Source: Glebionis coronaria (lineage: Eukaryota > Streptophyta > Magnoliopsida > Asterales > Asteraceae). Taken from it: a stretch of 64,000 nucleotides of DNA. The position numbers and the translations under genes are program-made. Position 1 is the first letter of the stretch. Each line of letters starts with the position of its first letter. The notes beneath the pieces were generated by a model, which had not been told where the DNA came from, ran no database searches, and saw nothing but the letters and a program-made list of their open reading frames with translations. Shown here one piece after another: positions 16,016-26,423 of this stretch. The stretch covers positions 286,086,140-286,150,139 of the forward strand of contig CM046875.1 of NCBI GenBank assembly GCA_025667525.1, given 5' to 3'.

Positions 16016-16748
16016 GTAATCAGTGTACATTTTTAGAGGTTCACAAGCAGCCACTCTCATTTGTCTGTAGGAGAGAGTGGTGAAGTTAGGGTAATCCTCG
16101 ACCCATAGAAGTCTGTCAATGCACTTAGAATCCTTTAAGACTTCGGTACACCCTGTCTTTGCACCAGGGAATGATTCATTTGTGTTTATAAAGCACCCCG
16201 ATGACCCTGCACCCTCTAGACAGTATTCCGGCTAACAACAACATGAATACACTAATGTCTCAACCTTGATCAGTTGTACTTCACACAGCCTCTTGGTTCC
16301 CTCCTTAAAAGAGTCCCAAAGGATTTATCCTTTCAGGGGGAGCTGATTTATCACCCTCAGCTTTCCTAGGGGCACGTAACAAGCGACCTTTAACCACATA
16401 TGTTTCACTCTTAAAAGAGTCCCAAAGGTTCTTAACCTTTTGGGGGGGCTGAATAATCACACTCAGCTTTCCTTGGGGCAGCGAATGGCGATCCATAACC
16501 AACATATGTCTCACAATCAAAAGAGTCCCAAAGGTTTTAACCTTTTAGGGGGGGGGGCTGAATAATCACACCCAGCTTTCCTAGGGGCAGCGAATGGCGA
16601 TCATTAACCATATTTTTTCACACTTAAAAGAATCCCAAGGATTTATCCTTTGGAGTGGCTGAGTAATCACCCTCAGCCTCTCTGGGACAGCGAAATGGCG
16701 ACCATTCCCTTTATCTTTTTCCCTGTTACTAATTGAAACAATTTGCAG
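16016..16748 (+). other. Probable phase-0 intron in the SIRE1 extra ORF
   Basis: The upstream frame is open to CAG at 16013-16015 and is followed by GTAATCAG. The downstream frame opens at 16749 after TTTGCAG. Joining at these points keeps the frame exactly, without a partial codon. The interval has stops in all frames and carries four 106-bp tandem repeats. GT..AG borders and the AT/pyrimidine-rich 3' end (ttatctttttccctgttact) support splicing. No transcript evidence is available here. Confidence 0.6.
16304..16720. repeat. Four tandem 106-bp units, each with hairpins, inside the intron
   Basis: Units begin near 16304, 16411, 16517 and 16624. Each carries an inverted repeat around AAAGG..CCTTT (for example CCCAAAGGTTTTAACCTTTT) followed by a G-run and CTGA..TCAGCTTTCC, then a 'GGGGCAGCGAATGGCGA' block (first unit diverged). 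The G-run grows from 5 to 9 bases across units. Confidence 0.9.
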
Positions 16749-19013
16749 GCTGAAATTGTACAGCCAGCCATCGAATCTCAGGTACAACAAGAAAAGGAGG
16801 CTGATACAATGACTCAAGACAAACCCAATGATGAAGAGACTCTGTTAAATGCTGATGAAGAAATGCTATCATTGGAGGATTATGTCTCTGATATTGAGTC
16901 CATGCCTGAAGATGAAATCCCTGAAGGGATGTTTGATGAGGAGGATGAAGAAGATGAGGAAGACCAGCTGTCTGTCTCTCCTCCCAAAGAAATAGTTGTG
17001 TCCACACCAGCTGGCGATAAGACTTCTCCTCCCAAGGATGCTGTTGATACTCCAAAATCTGCTACATCAACAACAACAGTTTTCCAACGCCCAGCCTATG
17101 ATCCAACAGCCGAGTTTCTCTTGTTTGATCATCCTTCCCAGACGAACTTTGATCTCTTACCAAGGGGGGATGACTATGCTCAGCAAAGCCTCAACATCAA
17201 GAATCTTCAGCCTGTTCACCATCAGTCAGACATTGAACGTTTATCAAGAAAGCTGGATGTGATCAAATCTGAAATGCACAACTTCACTGTTACATTCCCT
17301 GGGATCATACAAAAGGCTGTGGCTGAGGCGGTTACTGAGCCAATCAAGGATGGTGCCAGAAAAGGTGTTGCCCAAGGACTAAGTCACCTGTCTACTAGAG
17401 TGAAGGATGTCATTGACACAGAGGTCCCTGCCATGTTTCATGAACATGAGCTAACCATGCACAGGAAATTTGATGCGGTTCGCAACAGGCAATACCGTCA
17501 TGCTAATCTTATTGTCAGTCGTGTTCAGGCTAATACTAATGCAAATGGCAACCTCCTGCTGAAGATTGCCAGGGCTTCAAGGAAAAGGCAACATTCTATG
17601 GCTGCCTCTGTCGAATAGATTGCAAGGCATTTTCAAGCACGTTCATCCAAACGTCTTCGAAGCCAGGATGAACGTGAGGAGGAGAAAGATACATCACTCA
17701 GCCTTTCATCTGCTAAACAAGGCTCATCATCAGCTAACCCCACCATTACACCTGTTATCACACCTGTTATAATACCCGATGATGAGGATAATACTCAGGG
17801 GGAGCAACACACTCAAGATGGAGCTGACTCATCAAAGTCTCTGGTTTTGGTTAACACCAGCAAGCCTGGGGATGATGATGAACCAGCTGCCAAGAAGTTA
17901 AAGTTCACTGTCAGCTCCCTCCCTAAAGCAATTCAAACTAAGGCTCAGACAGCATTTATCAGAAGAGTTGATGTTTTGAAAAACATAAGTGTGGATTCCT
18001 CTGTCTCGAAGAAAGGAAAGGAGATAGTTTTGGTTGACACAGACACCAAACTCAAGAAGATAGCTGCGATGCTAGAGACAGGAGGATCCACCACAGACCT
18101 TTCCCAATTCTCAACCTTTACACCTTCCAATGAGATTCCTTTAACCCCTGAAGAAATAGAGAAACAGGTTGAGGAATTCAAGAGATTAAATGAACTCAAG
18201 ACAGCCAAAGAATTGAATAAAGCTACTCTTAGGAAGATGACACCACCTGAAAGAGAAAAGCAAAAACAAAGGTTGGGGGAAATGGAAGCAAAACGCACTG
18301 AGGCACTAAGGAAAGTCAAAGCTGACTATGACGCCTGCGTGAACAACAGATATGCCCCTGGCAAGATAACCAAGTTCAAATACACCATTCATAAATCCAC
18401 AAACACCCCAAGGATGATCTTATGGAGGGATAACCAACCAGGAAATATGAATGTGTTTGACAACTTCAGGCTAAAGACACTTGGGTTATCATAATGGTTT
18501 GAACTTGAAGCCTTAGCTGCCAAAAGAAATGGACAGGCAAATTTCCTTCTGCTGAAGACTATTAAGGCCAAGTTTACCTGGATCAAGGAAACAGCTGCCA
18601 AACTTAAGATTGATCCCCCACCACAGCTTTTTGAACAAGAACCCCCAAAGACTGGCAACAAAAGAAGAAGAATTTCACAAATTGTTAATGAAACTTTTGT
18701 TACTGAAGATGTTCAAGTGGATGGCATGCATAGGGATTTGATCCTCCCCAATGGTATTGTTGGCCCAGTTGATGGTCAGACATACACATAACCTGAAAGA
18801 AGAATGGCATTCATGAACAGGGCTTACCAGTATGCTTTTCAAAGGGAAGATGAGCTGTGCTTAGCTTCAACTATTCAGCTACTTTGTCACAAGAAATCAC
18901 TCAAGATCAACACAGAGTATTCCAAGAAGTTTGCCAAGACTTTGCAGGATGAACTAGATAACAGATTGGACTTGGCTGAAGCTGAAGAAAGGATTAAAAA
19001 TGATGACTATTGA
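16749..19013 (+). pseudogene. SIRE1 extra ORF ('env-like'), exon 2, three in-frame stops
   Basis: A single frame runs 755 codons to TGA at 19011-19013, broken only by TAG 17616-17618, TAA 18492-18494 and TAA 18789-18791; all three could be CAG/CAA with C to T. Segments in order: acidic stretch (DEEDEEDEEDQ), Pro/Thr-rich part, helical part with possible coiled coil (about 17240-17600), a second Lys/Glu helical block (EEIEKQVEEFKRLNELKTAK, about 18150-18330), a conserved-looking block FDNFRLKTLGLS then WFELEALAAKRNGQANFLLL, and a C-terminal VDGMHRDLILPNGIVGPVDG with following FQREDELCLAST. The last blocks resemble the C-terminus of hypothetical Asteraceae retroelement proteins I recall. No membrane segment. 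Role unknown. Confidence 0.7.
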
Positions 19014-19203
19014 AGATATTCACAGGCCTTTTTACCTTCATCTTTTATTTTACTTATGTAATGTACTTGTAGTTTTTCCTTTAAGTATTAATAAAATCAT
19101 GAGGTATGTTTGTTTAGATCTGTTATGAGTAAAAAGAAGCTGTTAACTTACTTACCTTAACTTAGTTAGATCTAGCATTATTTATGTTTAAATAGGGGGA
19201 GAT
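19014..19203 (+). other. SIRE1 3' untranslated stretch and polypurine tract
   Basis: Short non-coding stretch after the extra ORF with an AATAAA at 19090-19095. It ends in AAATAGGGGGAGAT (19190-19203) directly before the LTR start TGTTGGG. That purine run is the usual copia plus-strand primer. Confidence 0.75.
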
Positions 19204-19207
19204 TGTT

Positions 19208-19489
19208 GGGAATCTAAACTTGTTAGATTCCCTGATCATAGATTTAAACATAATTAGGCTGTTAGATAGTCCCTTGCCTGTGCCTAGGAGGCAGGCAAGT
19301 TTTGCAAGACTCACAGAGATCCAAGTCTCTGTGAGCAACCTCAGAGGAGTCCATGTCAGAGACATTGTCAAGGAAGTCAAAGATTACTTGAAGACATACT
19401 CATTGGCTGTGATGGATAACAGCCAAGATGTATCAGGGACTCTGAGGGGTTGAGGGTTAACAGGGGTGGCAATACCCTATTAACACTCA
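19208..19489 (+). repeat. Array of five hairpins in the U3 of the SIRE1 LTR
   Basis: Stems: GGGAATCTAA/TTAGATTCCC (19208-19232, 10 bp, loop 5); CTTGCCTG/CAGGCAAG (19273-19299, 8 bp); CTCACAGAGA/TCTCTGTGAG (19310-19335, 10 bp, loop 6); TTGGCTGT/ACAGCCAA (19403-19426, 8 bp, loop 8); TGAGGGTTAACAGGG/CCCTATTAACACTCA (19451-19489, 15 bp with two mismatches). Together they cover a large part of U3, upstream of the TATA box. Confidence 0.85.
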
Positions 19490-19673
19490 GCACACTTTGG
19501 ACATGCCATTTGTGTGTTCGAGACTATGAAGAAAAAGGAAACTGTTTTGACAACTGTTTCCTTAAAGCATAATGGAAGACTACCAAGAATAGAAGGACAT
19601 CATGTGACTGATGTGGGAACTTGTAAAAGCTTGTGTAGTCACCATCAAGTACTATTTAGGTCAATCTCGTAAC

Positions 19674-19682
19674 TATAAATAG
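19674..19682 (+). promoter_or_regulatory. TATA box of SIRE1 LTR
   Basis: TATAAATAG in the context ACTATAAATAGGATG, 470 bases into the LTR, a normal place for the LTR promoter. Confidence 0.7.
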
Positions 19683-19949
19683 GATGTGTATCCATGCATT
19701 AATGTTTAACACTTTGAGATATTCATAACATTATTGCATATAACTTAGTGAATCAAACAGCTACGACTGTATTCATAAGTTAGGGTTTATAGTTGTTCAA
19801 AGTGTGCATAACACATTGTCATCAAACTGTGTTATCCATAACACTTGTAATTCTTTATTATACAATAATAAGATTACGTTTGAAAAGTAATACATTGTGT
19901 TGATTAAGTTAAGATTAGGGTTTCTTGCATTGATTAGGGACTTTCACTT

Positions 19950-20275
19950 AGTTGTAGTCTTGAATTTGTTAAAATCATGTTAGACGTGTTATTAACAAAC
20001 TTGAATCAAGAAATTTCAATGTATTTTATACATCCCAAACGAGAACAATTAATTGTTGCTCGACATGTTGTGTACTTAGAGACAGTCTCCTCTTACAAAA
20101 AGAAAGTGGGAGCCTTTATGCATTTTTGAAGAAAGTAATGAATAAAATACAACCTTCTGAATACACTAGTGAATGACACAATTGAGGTTGAGTATGTAAA
20201 TGCAAAAGCCACAAAGTGTTGTAACTCCCATTCGCATATCCGCAAGGATACCTCACGGACCTGAAGATATGAACG
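19950..20275 (+). pseudogene. pol: Copia F, integrase-RT linker fragment (left piece)
   Basis: A plus-strand frame near 20025-20110 reads HPKREQLIVARHVVYLET, the 'vFVARHVVFLE' block that follows the copia integrase. Near 20225-20270 another frame reads LPFAYPQGYLT or RISARISHGP, where copia proteins have 'RRSGRISHPP'. The piece ends at GAACG, the target duplication of element A, and continues at 38071 beyond A. Many stops: a very old copy that served as landing site for SIRE1 and A. Confidence 0.6.
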
Positions 20276-20719
20276 TGATAGGTGTGAAAACACCCATCCT
20301 TTTACCACTTATTTCTTGCTAAAACAAGTCCAAAACGCGTATTTAATGTCATTTGTTTGGAATTATGCGTGGTTTGTGTGTTTGTTGTGTTTTCAGAGCC
20401 AACCGGATAAATATTGAAGAAAACATGGGATTGCGCGGGTTTTATCGAAGAAAAAGACTCAAGACGAAGTCTATAGTCCAAGAGATGCAAAAGATTTGAA
20501 GTCAATGGGCCTATTTGAAGATTTATCGAAGAAAAGGACCAAAGATGGAAGATTTACACATGTCGAAAGAACTCAAGTCTATTAAACGAAGAAATTAAGA
20601 GACGAGTTGAAATTATTAGTCGAAAAATCCCGAATCAGAATCTAAAACGTCGACTTTACTGAAAAGACGAGAAGACGAAAAGAAAGTAGAAAGCCCACTC
20701 ACCAACCAACCATTTGGCC

Positions 20720-20728
20720 TATATAAAG
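20720..20728 (+). promoter_or_regulatory. TATA box of Athila A 5' LTR
   Basis: TATATAAAG, preceded by GGCC, 445 bases into the LTR. The same box is at 30010-30018 in the 3' LTR, and B has TATAAATA at the equivalent place. Confidence 0.7.
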
Positions 20729-21135
20729 GGATCCTTCACACATTTTGAGCCAGTTTTTATTTTTTTTCCTTTCTTCTTTCTTGTTCGTATGAAACACCAA
20801 CACCATTAGGGTGTTTGGTGATTTTATTTTTCTTGAATTCAATCCATAGATTTGTAAGTTTTAATCTTTCCCTTTGTTTGTTTAACATTAATCTATCAAT
20901 ACAATCTTCCATTTAATCTTGTTCATCTTCTCTTTTTGATTCAAAGTTTTAAAGTTCTTATTTGGTTGATTTTAATCCATAAAAGTAAGTGGGTTTTGTG
21001 TTTTTAGTGTTTTGGTTTGATGATTATGGTTAGTAAATGATTAATGTTTAGTTTGGTTTAAATCTTTTGGTTAAATTTGGCTTGTTTTGAATAAAATCGT
21101 ATTTCCCTGTTCTTCGCTGTTCTTCATGAACCCAG

Positions 21136-21488
21136 ATTCCGGATCAACCGAATTTCTCATTTATTCCTGATCAACATAGATATTCCGGATCAGTCATTTT
21201 TCATTATTTATTCCGGATCGACTGGATATTCCGGATCAACCGGATATTCCGGATCAGTCATTTTGTGTCAAACATTCCAAATCAACCTTTTCCATCCGGA
21301 ATATCTAATATTCCGGATCAAGCTCCATATTCCGAATCAACCTTTTCCATCCGGAATATCCAATATTCCGGATCATTTGATTTATTCCGAATCAAACTCT
21401 TTTCAATTTTATTCCGGATAGCACTTTTATTCCGGATCAACTTTATTTATTCCGAATCAAGTTTATTTTCCTATTTATTCAGAATGAG
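21136..21488 (+). repeat. Array of 17 ATTCCGGATC-type motifs in LTR A
   Basis: The word ATTCCG(G/A)AT recurs about 17 times at irregular 15-35 base spacing, mostly in one orientation, with two inverted ATCCGGAATAT copies. The array lies about 410 bases after the TATA box, so it should be transcribed. Copies recur at 30426-30794 (3' LTR) and, diverged and inverted, in both LTRs of B. Confidence 0.95.
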
Positions 21489-21779
21489 CATTTCTTCCGG
21501 CTTTTCTCGTTTTAATTTTCTAAGTTTTTGAGTTACGTTTTTAATCACTTTTCGTTTGTTGTTTAATTTTGAACTGATCTTTATTTCTTTTAACTTGATT
21601 TTCATTTGTCAATTGTCTTTGCTTATTTTCACGACTTTGCTCTTTTATTCCTTTACCGTAGAATAGAAAACCAAACCCCCTATTTGTCACCAAGAATGAT
21701 AAGTACCACTTGGAGCTGTGATCACTTCGAGAAGATTCTGAGAGATAATCTGAACCGCATGCAAAATTTTTGTATCAAA

Positions 21780-21794
21780 TGGCGCCGCTGCCGG
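21780..21794 (+). other. Primer-binding site of A, tRNA-Asp
   Basis: TGGCGCCGCTGCCGG, two bases after the LTR. The complement of the plant tRNA-Asp 3' end begins TGGCGCCGTTGCCGG, so 14 of 15 bases match. tRNA-Asp priming is typical of Athila/Tat elements. Confidence 0.9.
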
Positions 21795-21983
21795 CTCTTC
21801 TCGTAAAGATTAACAGTTTTTTGTGATAAATTGGATTTTGGGATCCGTTCACCGTGAACATTACTTTTTCATAAAATTTTTCAAAAACCCTAAAAATATA
21901 AAATTTTCAAAAATACAAAAACATTAAAAAACATAAAAAACCAAAAATATTTCTTGTTTTCTTTGTTAGTTCTTTGAAGGTGT

Positions 21984-23660
21984 ATGCGCACTCGATCAAC
22001 GTCTTATCAAGAGCTCGAGACTCTCGATAACATAGACATGGCCGGTGTACACAACAACAACAATAATCCACCTCAAAACAACATGAATAACAACAACAAT
22101 GAACCTCTACCGGACAATCGCCCTATGATTGAACTTTTGCAAGCAAATGTAGAGGGCAACAACGATCTAATTGTCATACCCGCGATTACAGCCAACAACT
22201 TTGAGCTCAAATCCGGCTTTATTCAGATGGTCTCTGCTCAACCATTCTTGGGACGTACCATTGTTGATCCTCATGGCCACATCAAAAGGTTCCTGCAACT
22301 CACGAATACGGTCAAATTCAATGGTGTTCCACAAGAGGTAATCCGTTTACAACTTTTTCCTTTCTCCTTAGAGGGACAAGCCCGGCATTGGCTTGCAAAG
22401 GAACCGCCACAAAGTATTCTTACGTGGACGGACTTAGAGACCAAATTCATAAACTACTTTTTCCCACCCTCTCGTACTACCGCTTTGCGGAATGAAATTA
22501 TTAATTTTGAACAAAAGTACGATGAGACTTTTAGTGAATCTTGGGACCATTTCAAAGACCTTTTAAGAAAGTGCCCACAACATGGTTTTACCAAAGTGTA
22601 ACAAATTAATACTTTTTATAATGGTTTAAGCATGAATGACCAAGATTCACTAAATAGTGCCTCGGGGGGTAATATTTTGGTTAAGAGTTCTAATGCCGCT
22701 TGGGATATTATTGAGAATAAGTCTCGTGTGTAAACCAAGAGTGTTCGGACCAATGCCGCTTGTGCTAGCACTAGTGGCAACGACAAGAGACTTTACAAAA
22801 TTACGTCACTTCTTGAATCACTTGCCGCCCAAACCGCTAGAAACACCAAAAGCATCAACCCTCAAAACGCACAAGTCAATATTGTCAGCCAATCATGTGA
22901 AATATGTGGTGGTCCTCACTCTTACACTACTTGTACCTCCACCCAAGACTATCCTTCTGAGAATTTTAACGCAGCATACGGTACCTATCCTCTAGCCGCT
23001 TATCAAGCTCGTCCTCAAAGAGACCAAAACTTGCTCAGCTATCGCTCAAACAACATTCTTTCCCCGCCCGGTTTTCCTCCTAACAACCAAAACCAACAAC
23101 AAAACCTTAATCGCCCTCCTCAACAACAACCTCATGCACCATACCAACCACCTCAAAGACAACCATATCCACCTCAAAGAAACAACCAAGTTTACCAACA
23201 ACCTGCTTATCAACCACCCGCCTACCATGCTCCTCCTCCCAACCAACCCACCGCATTAGAACAAGATGTTGAAACCTACATGAGGACTAATGATGTGATC
23301 GTGGAAAATCTCTAGGGGGAAGTGCTCAACTTGAAAGCAGATATGGTGAAACAAGGAAACGATCTTAGAGCTGATATGCGAAACACTTTGGCTAGTCAAA
23401 CGAATGACTTAAGGAACATGATGGCTGGTTTCTTCCAAGGTAATCAATCCTCTTCTTCGGGTACTCTTCCGAGTAACACCGTTGCGAATCCAAGAGGGGA
23501 GATGAAAGAAATCACCACTCGCAGTGGCAAAGGTACCAAGGAACCCGAGCTTCCTATACCTCCACCGGTGATTGTGACTAAGGAAAACGAGTCACCTACT
23601 CATATTCCTCATCTTACTACTTCCCCAATTCCTCCACCTCTTACTTCTACGCTCCTCCAC
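21984..23660 (+). pseudogene. gag: Athila A Gag, three in-frame stops
   Basis: ATG at 21984 opens MRTRSTSYQELETLDN, the same start as Gag of B (MRTRSTSYPEPETLDN). An Asn-rich N-terminus is followed by a retrotransposon Gag domain (FNGVPQEVIRLQLFPFSLEG, ARHWLAKEPPQSILTWTDLE, about codons 110-205), then CEICGGPHSYTTC (a CX2CX4HX3C knuckle, about 22900-22940), then a Gln/Pro/Asn-rich tract and a Pro-rich end. TAA 22599-22601, TAA 22731-22733 and TAG 23313-23315 break the frame; B has CAA, CAA and CAG at these places. A one-base deletion near 23655 separates it from pol. Confidence 0.9.
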
Positions 23661-24364
23661 CCAAGGATGTGAGTGATCCTACTATTCCAAAGCCTTCCTC
23701 TTCTTCCGATATACCTTATCCCTCAAGGTTGAGGAAAGAGAAGCTCACAAGAAAGGACGATATTCAGGTTTCGAACTTTCTCAAAATGTTTAAACAATTG
23801 AATTTCAACATCTCATTCGCTGAGGCTCTCGCTCACATGCCTAAATATGCGAAAATGTTCAAAGATATTCTTAGTGACAAGGAGAAGCTTCTTGATATTG
23901 CTAATACCCAACTTAACGAGAATTACTCTACAGTGCTCATAAGGAAATTGCCAACCAAACTTGGTGATCTGGGTCGCTTCTTAATCCCTTGCAACTTCCT
24001 GGAAGTAGAGAATTGCATGACCCTAGCCGATCTAGGTGCCAATATTAACTTAATGCCTTTAAGTGTTTGGAAGCAATTATCTCTCCCTGAGCTAGTCCCC
24101 ACCAAAATAACTTTGGAGTTAGCTAACCGTACGGTTGCTTATCCAGTGGGGATATCCGAAGACATTTTTGTAGGAGTCGACAAATTCACTTTTCCCGCCG
24201 ATTTCGTTGTGGTCGACTACGATATGGACCCTCGTGTGCCATTAATCGTTGGACGTCCATTCTTGAGGACCGGTCACACTCTCATCGATATAGAAGCGGG
24301 TGAGCTTATCATGAGAGTGGGTGACGATAAAATTGTCTTCAACATGGGAAAGCTTTCTAAATAG
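23661..24364 (+). pseudogene. pol: Athila A protease region
   Basis: Open from the frameshift to TAG at 24362-24364. SRLRKEKLTRKDDIQVSNFL and FAEALAHMPKYAKMFKDIL form the Gag-protease link. The protease has CMTLADLGANINLMPLSVWK (Asp-Leu-Gly in place of Asp-Ser/Thr-Gly, usual for Athila), then [20 protein letters not shown], the second conserved block. The terminating TAG sits where B has CAG (KQPYSYE), so it is a nonsense mutation. The protease frame itself is complete. Confidence 0.9.
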
Positions 24365-25620
24365 CCTTATTCATACGAGAGTGTTAATTGTATCGACGTT
24401 CTTGATGAGGCTTGTGAAGAACACTTCAAAGATGCTTGCAAAAGTATTCCTACCTCTCCTCCCAATGTTGAGACCGTTTCCTCTATTGATTCATCACTAA
24501 CTCTATTTGGAGAAAGTGATTTCCTTTGGAAAGATTTTGAAGCAACCACGGGAGATGTGAACTTCGAATACGACGATTCTCCCACCGATTGGGATGAAGA
24601 CATTCGTCTCATTGAGAAACTTCTCAAAGAAGACCATATTTCTCCACCATCTCCCAAGGCTATTGCTATCGATGAACCGAATTTGAATACGCCTACCATC
24701 GAAAATCCTCCGGATTTAGAGCTTAAGGAGTTGCCGTCCCATCTCGAGTACGTATTCCTTGATGATAAGAAGAAGTCGCCCGTCATCATTTCTAAGGACT
24801 TGAAAGAAGAAGAGAAACCTCGCCTCATCTCCGTGCTTAAAGATCATAAGAAGGCAATTGCTTGGAAAATTTCCGATATCCGCGGAATTGATCCAAACTT
24901 TTGTACTCACAAGATTCTCATGGAAGATGACTTTAAACCCGCAATCCAAAGCCAAAGAAGGGTTAATCCTCGCATTCATGACGTCATCAATCAAGAGGTT
25001 ATCAAACTTCTAGATGTCGGCTTGATTTACCCTATTTCGGATTCGCCATGGGTAAGTCCCGTCCATTGTGTGCCCAAGAAGGGCGGAATTCCCGTTGTTC
25101 CCAATGAACACAACGAGTTGATTCCTACTCGTCTTGTTACTGGGTGGAGAGTTTGTATCGACTATCGCAAACTCAATGATGCCACGAGAAAAGATCACTT
25201 TCATCTTCCTTTCATGGATCAAATGCTCGAGCGTCTAGCGGGTAATGACTATTACTGCTTCTTAGACGGTTTCTCCGGGTATTTTCAAATTCCCATCGAT
25301 CCCAAAGACCAAGAGAAGACCACATTCACTTGTCCCTACGGAACATTTGCTTACAAACGCATGCCTTTCGGTTTATGCAATGCTCCTGGGACGTTCCAAA
25401 GGTGTATGATGGCTATCTTCCATGACATGGTTGAAGAAACTATGGAAGTCTTCATGGATGATTTCTCGGTTTATGGCGATCCTTTCTCTGCTTGCCTTGC
25501 CAATTTAGAACGTATGCTTAAGTGGTGTGAAGACACTCGCCTTGTTCTTAATTGGGAAAAATGCCATTTCATGGTAAAAGAGGGCATCGTGCTAGGACAC
25601 AAAACCCCAAAGTCGGTCTT
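24365..25620 (+). pseudogene. pol: Athila A reverse transcriptase
   Basis: Continues the protease frame. Blocks in order: linker [94 protein letters not shown] (first catalytic Asp); [20 protein letters not shown]; and [11 protein letters not shown] (the DD pair, about 25450-25480). All catalytic residues are present. A one-base deletion near 25600 (AAAG where B has AAAAG), just after GIVLGHK, breaks the frame at the connection domain. Confidence 0.92.
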
Positions 25621-26423
25621 GAAGTGGACCGTGCTAAAGTCGATGTTATTGCTAAATTACCTCCACCTTCAACCGTGAAGGGTGTGAGAAGTTTCCATGG
25701 TCATGCGGGCTTCTACCGTCGATTCATCAAAGATTTTTCTAAAATCGCTCGCCCGATGACCCACCTCTTGGAAAAAGATACTCCTTTTATCTTTTCCAAA
25801 GAGTGTATTGAAGCCTTCAACCTTCTTAAGGATAAGCTAACTAAGGCACCGGTCTTGGTTACCCCTAATTGGGAGCTGCCTTTTGAGTTGATGTGCGATG
25901 CTAGCGATTTTGCTATTGGAGCGGTTTTGGGCCAAAGAGTGAATAAACACTTCCAACCGATCCATTACGCTAGCAAGACAATGACGGGGCTCAATTGCAT
26001 TACACGACAACCGAAAAAGAGCTTTTAGCTGTTGTCTATGCTTTTGAAAAGTTCCGTCCCTATCTTGTCCTTTATACCAAAATCGTGTATACCGATCATT
26101 CCGCGTTGAAGTACTTGTTAACTAAACAAGATTCCAAACCAAGACTTCTTCGCTGGGTTTTGCTACTTCAAGAATTTAAAATCGAAATTTGGGATAAGAA
26201 GGGAGCTGAAAACCTAGCCGCGGATCATCTCAGTAGACTTGAGGATCGTTACCAAGGGGATCATCCGAACAAAGAGATCAATGACTCTTTTCCCCTGGAG
26301 ACCTTAATGTATATCAATTCGAATGAAGATGAGACCCCGTGGTTTGCGGACATTGCAAACTACTTGGCGGGTGGAATTCTCATTGATGGGTTAACATCCC
26401 AACAAAAGAAGAAGTTCTTCTAA
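25600..26423 (+). pseudogene. pol: Athila A RT connection and RNase H
   Basis: Two overlapping frames. The first carries [20 protein letters not shown] and [20 protein letters not shown] (RNase H, first catalytic Asp). A one-base deletion in a G-run near 25988 (GGGG versus GGGGG in B) moves to the second frame with [20 protein letters not shown] (Glu), [20 protein letters not shown] (Asp) and [10 protein letters not shown] (final Asp). TAA at 26421-26423 replaces the AAA seen in B, and another base is missing from a T-run near 26441. The catalytic residues are intact in pieces. Confidence 0.88.

Larger units (their letters stand above)
9613..19949 (+). mobile_element. SIRE1: Ty1/copia SIRE/Maximus-type element, 5' end displaced by G1
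   Basis: Domain order is gag, protease, integrase, reverse transcriptase, RNase H, extra ORF, polypurine tract, 3' LTR. This is the SIRE (Sirevirus) plan: copia order with a long extra ORF after pol. The 5' LTR and gag start lie left of the window because G1 inserted into gag. The right LTR end is uncertain because its partner is not visible; copia F sequence begins near 19950-19990. Confidence 0.88.
19204..19949 (+). repeat. 3' LTR of SIRE1 (right border approximate)
   Basis: Starts TGTTGGGAATC straight after the polypurine tract. It holds a series of perfect or near-perfect hairpins in its first 290 bases and a TATA box at 19674. The right end cannot be fixed because the 5' LTR is outside the window; the next recognisable sequence is the copia F fragment from about 19950-20025. 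Confidence 0.75.
20276..21777 (+). repeat. 5' LTR of Athila A (1502 bp)
   Basis: Starts TGATAGGTGTGAAAACACCC and ends GTATCA. It matches 29566-30861 joined to 37841-38065 apart from scattered changes and a 19-bp length difference in the repeat array. Confidence 0.95.

Noticed and set aside
14873..19013. Calling the extra ORF a true envelope protein
   Set aside because: No signal peptide, membrane helix or fusion-like segment is visible; the name would rest only on its position after pol.
21136..21488. Heat-shock elements (GAAnnTTC) in the Athila LTR array
   Set aside because: The words TTCCGGAT and TTCGGAAT do not give repeated GAAnnTTC or TTCnnGAA units with the right spacing.
21780..21794. 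tRNA-Asp or tRNA-Met gene fragments at the primer sites
   Set aside because: Only 12-20 bases complementary to tRNA 3' ends are present; no cloverleaf follows, so these are primer-binding sites.
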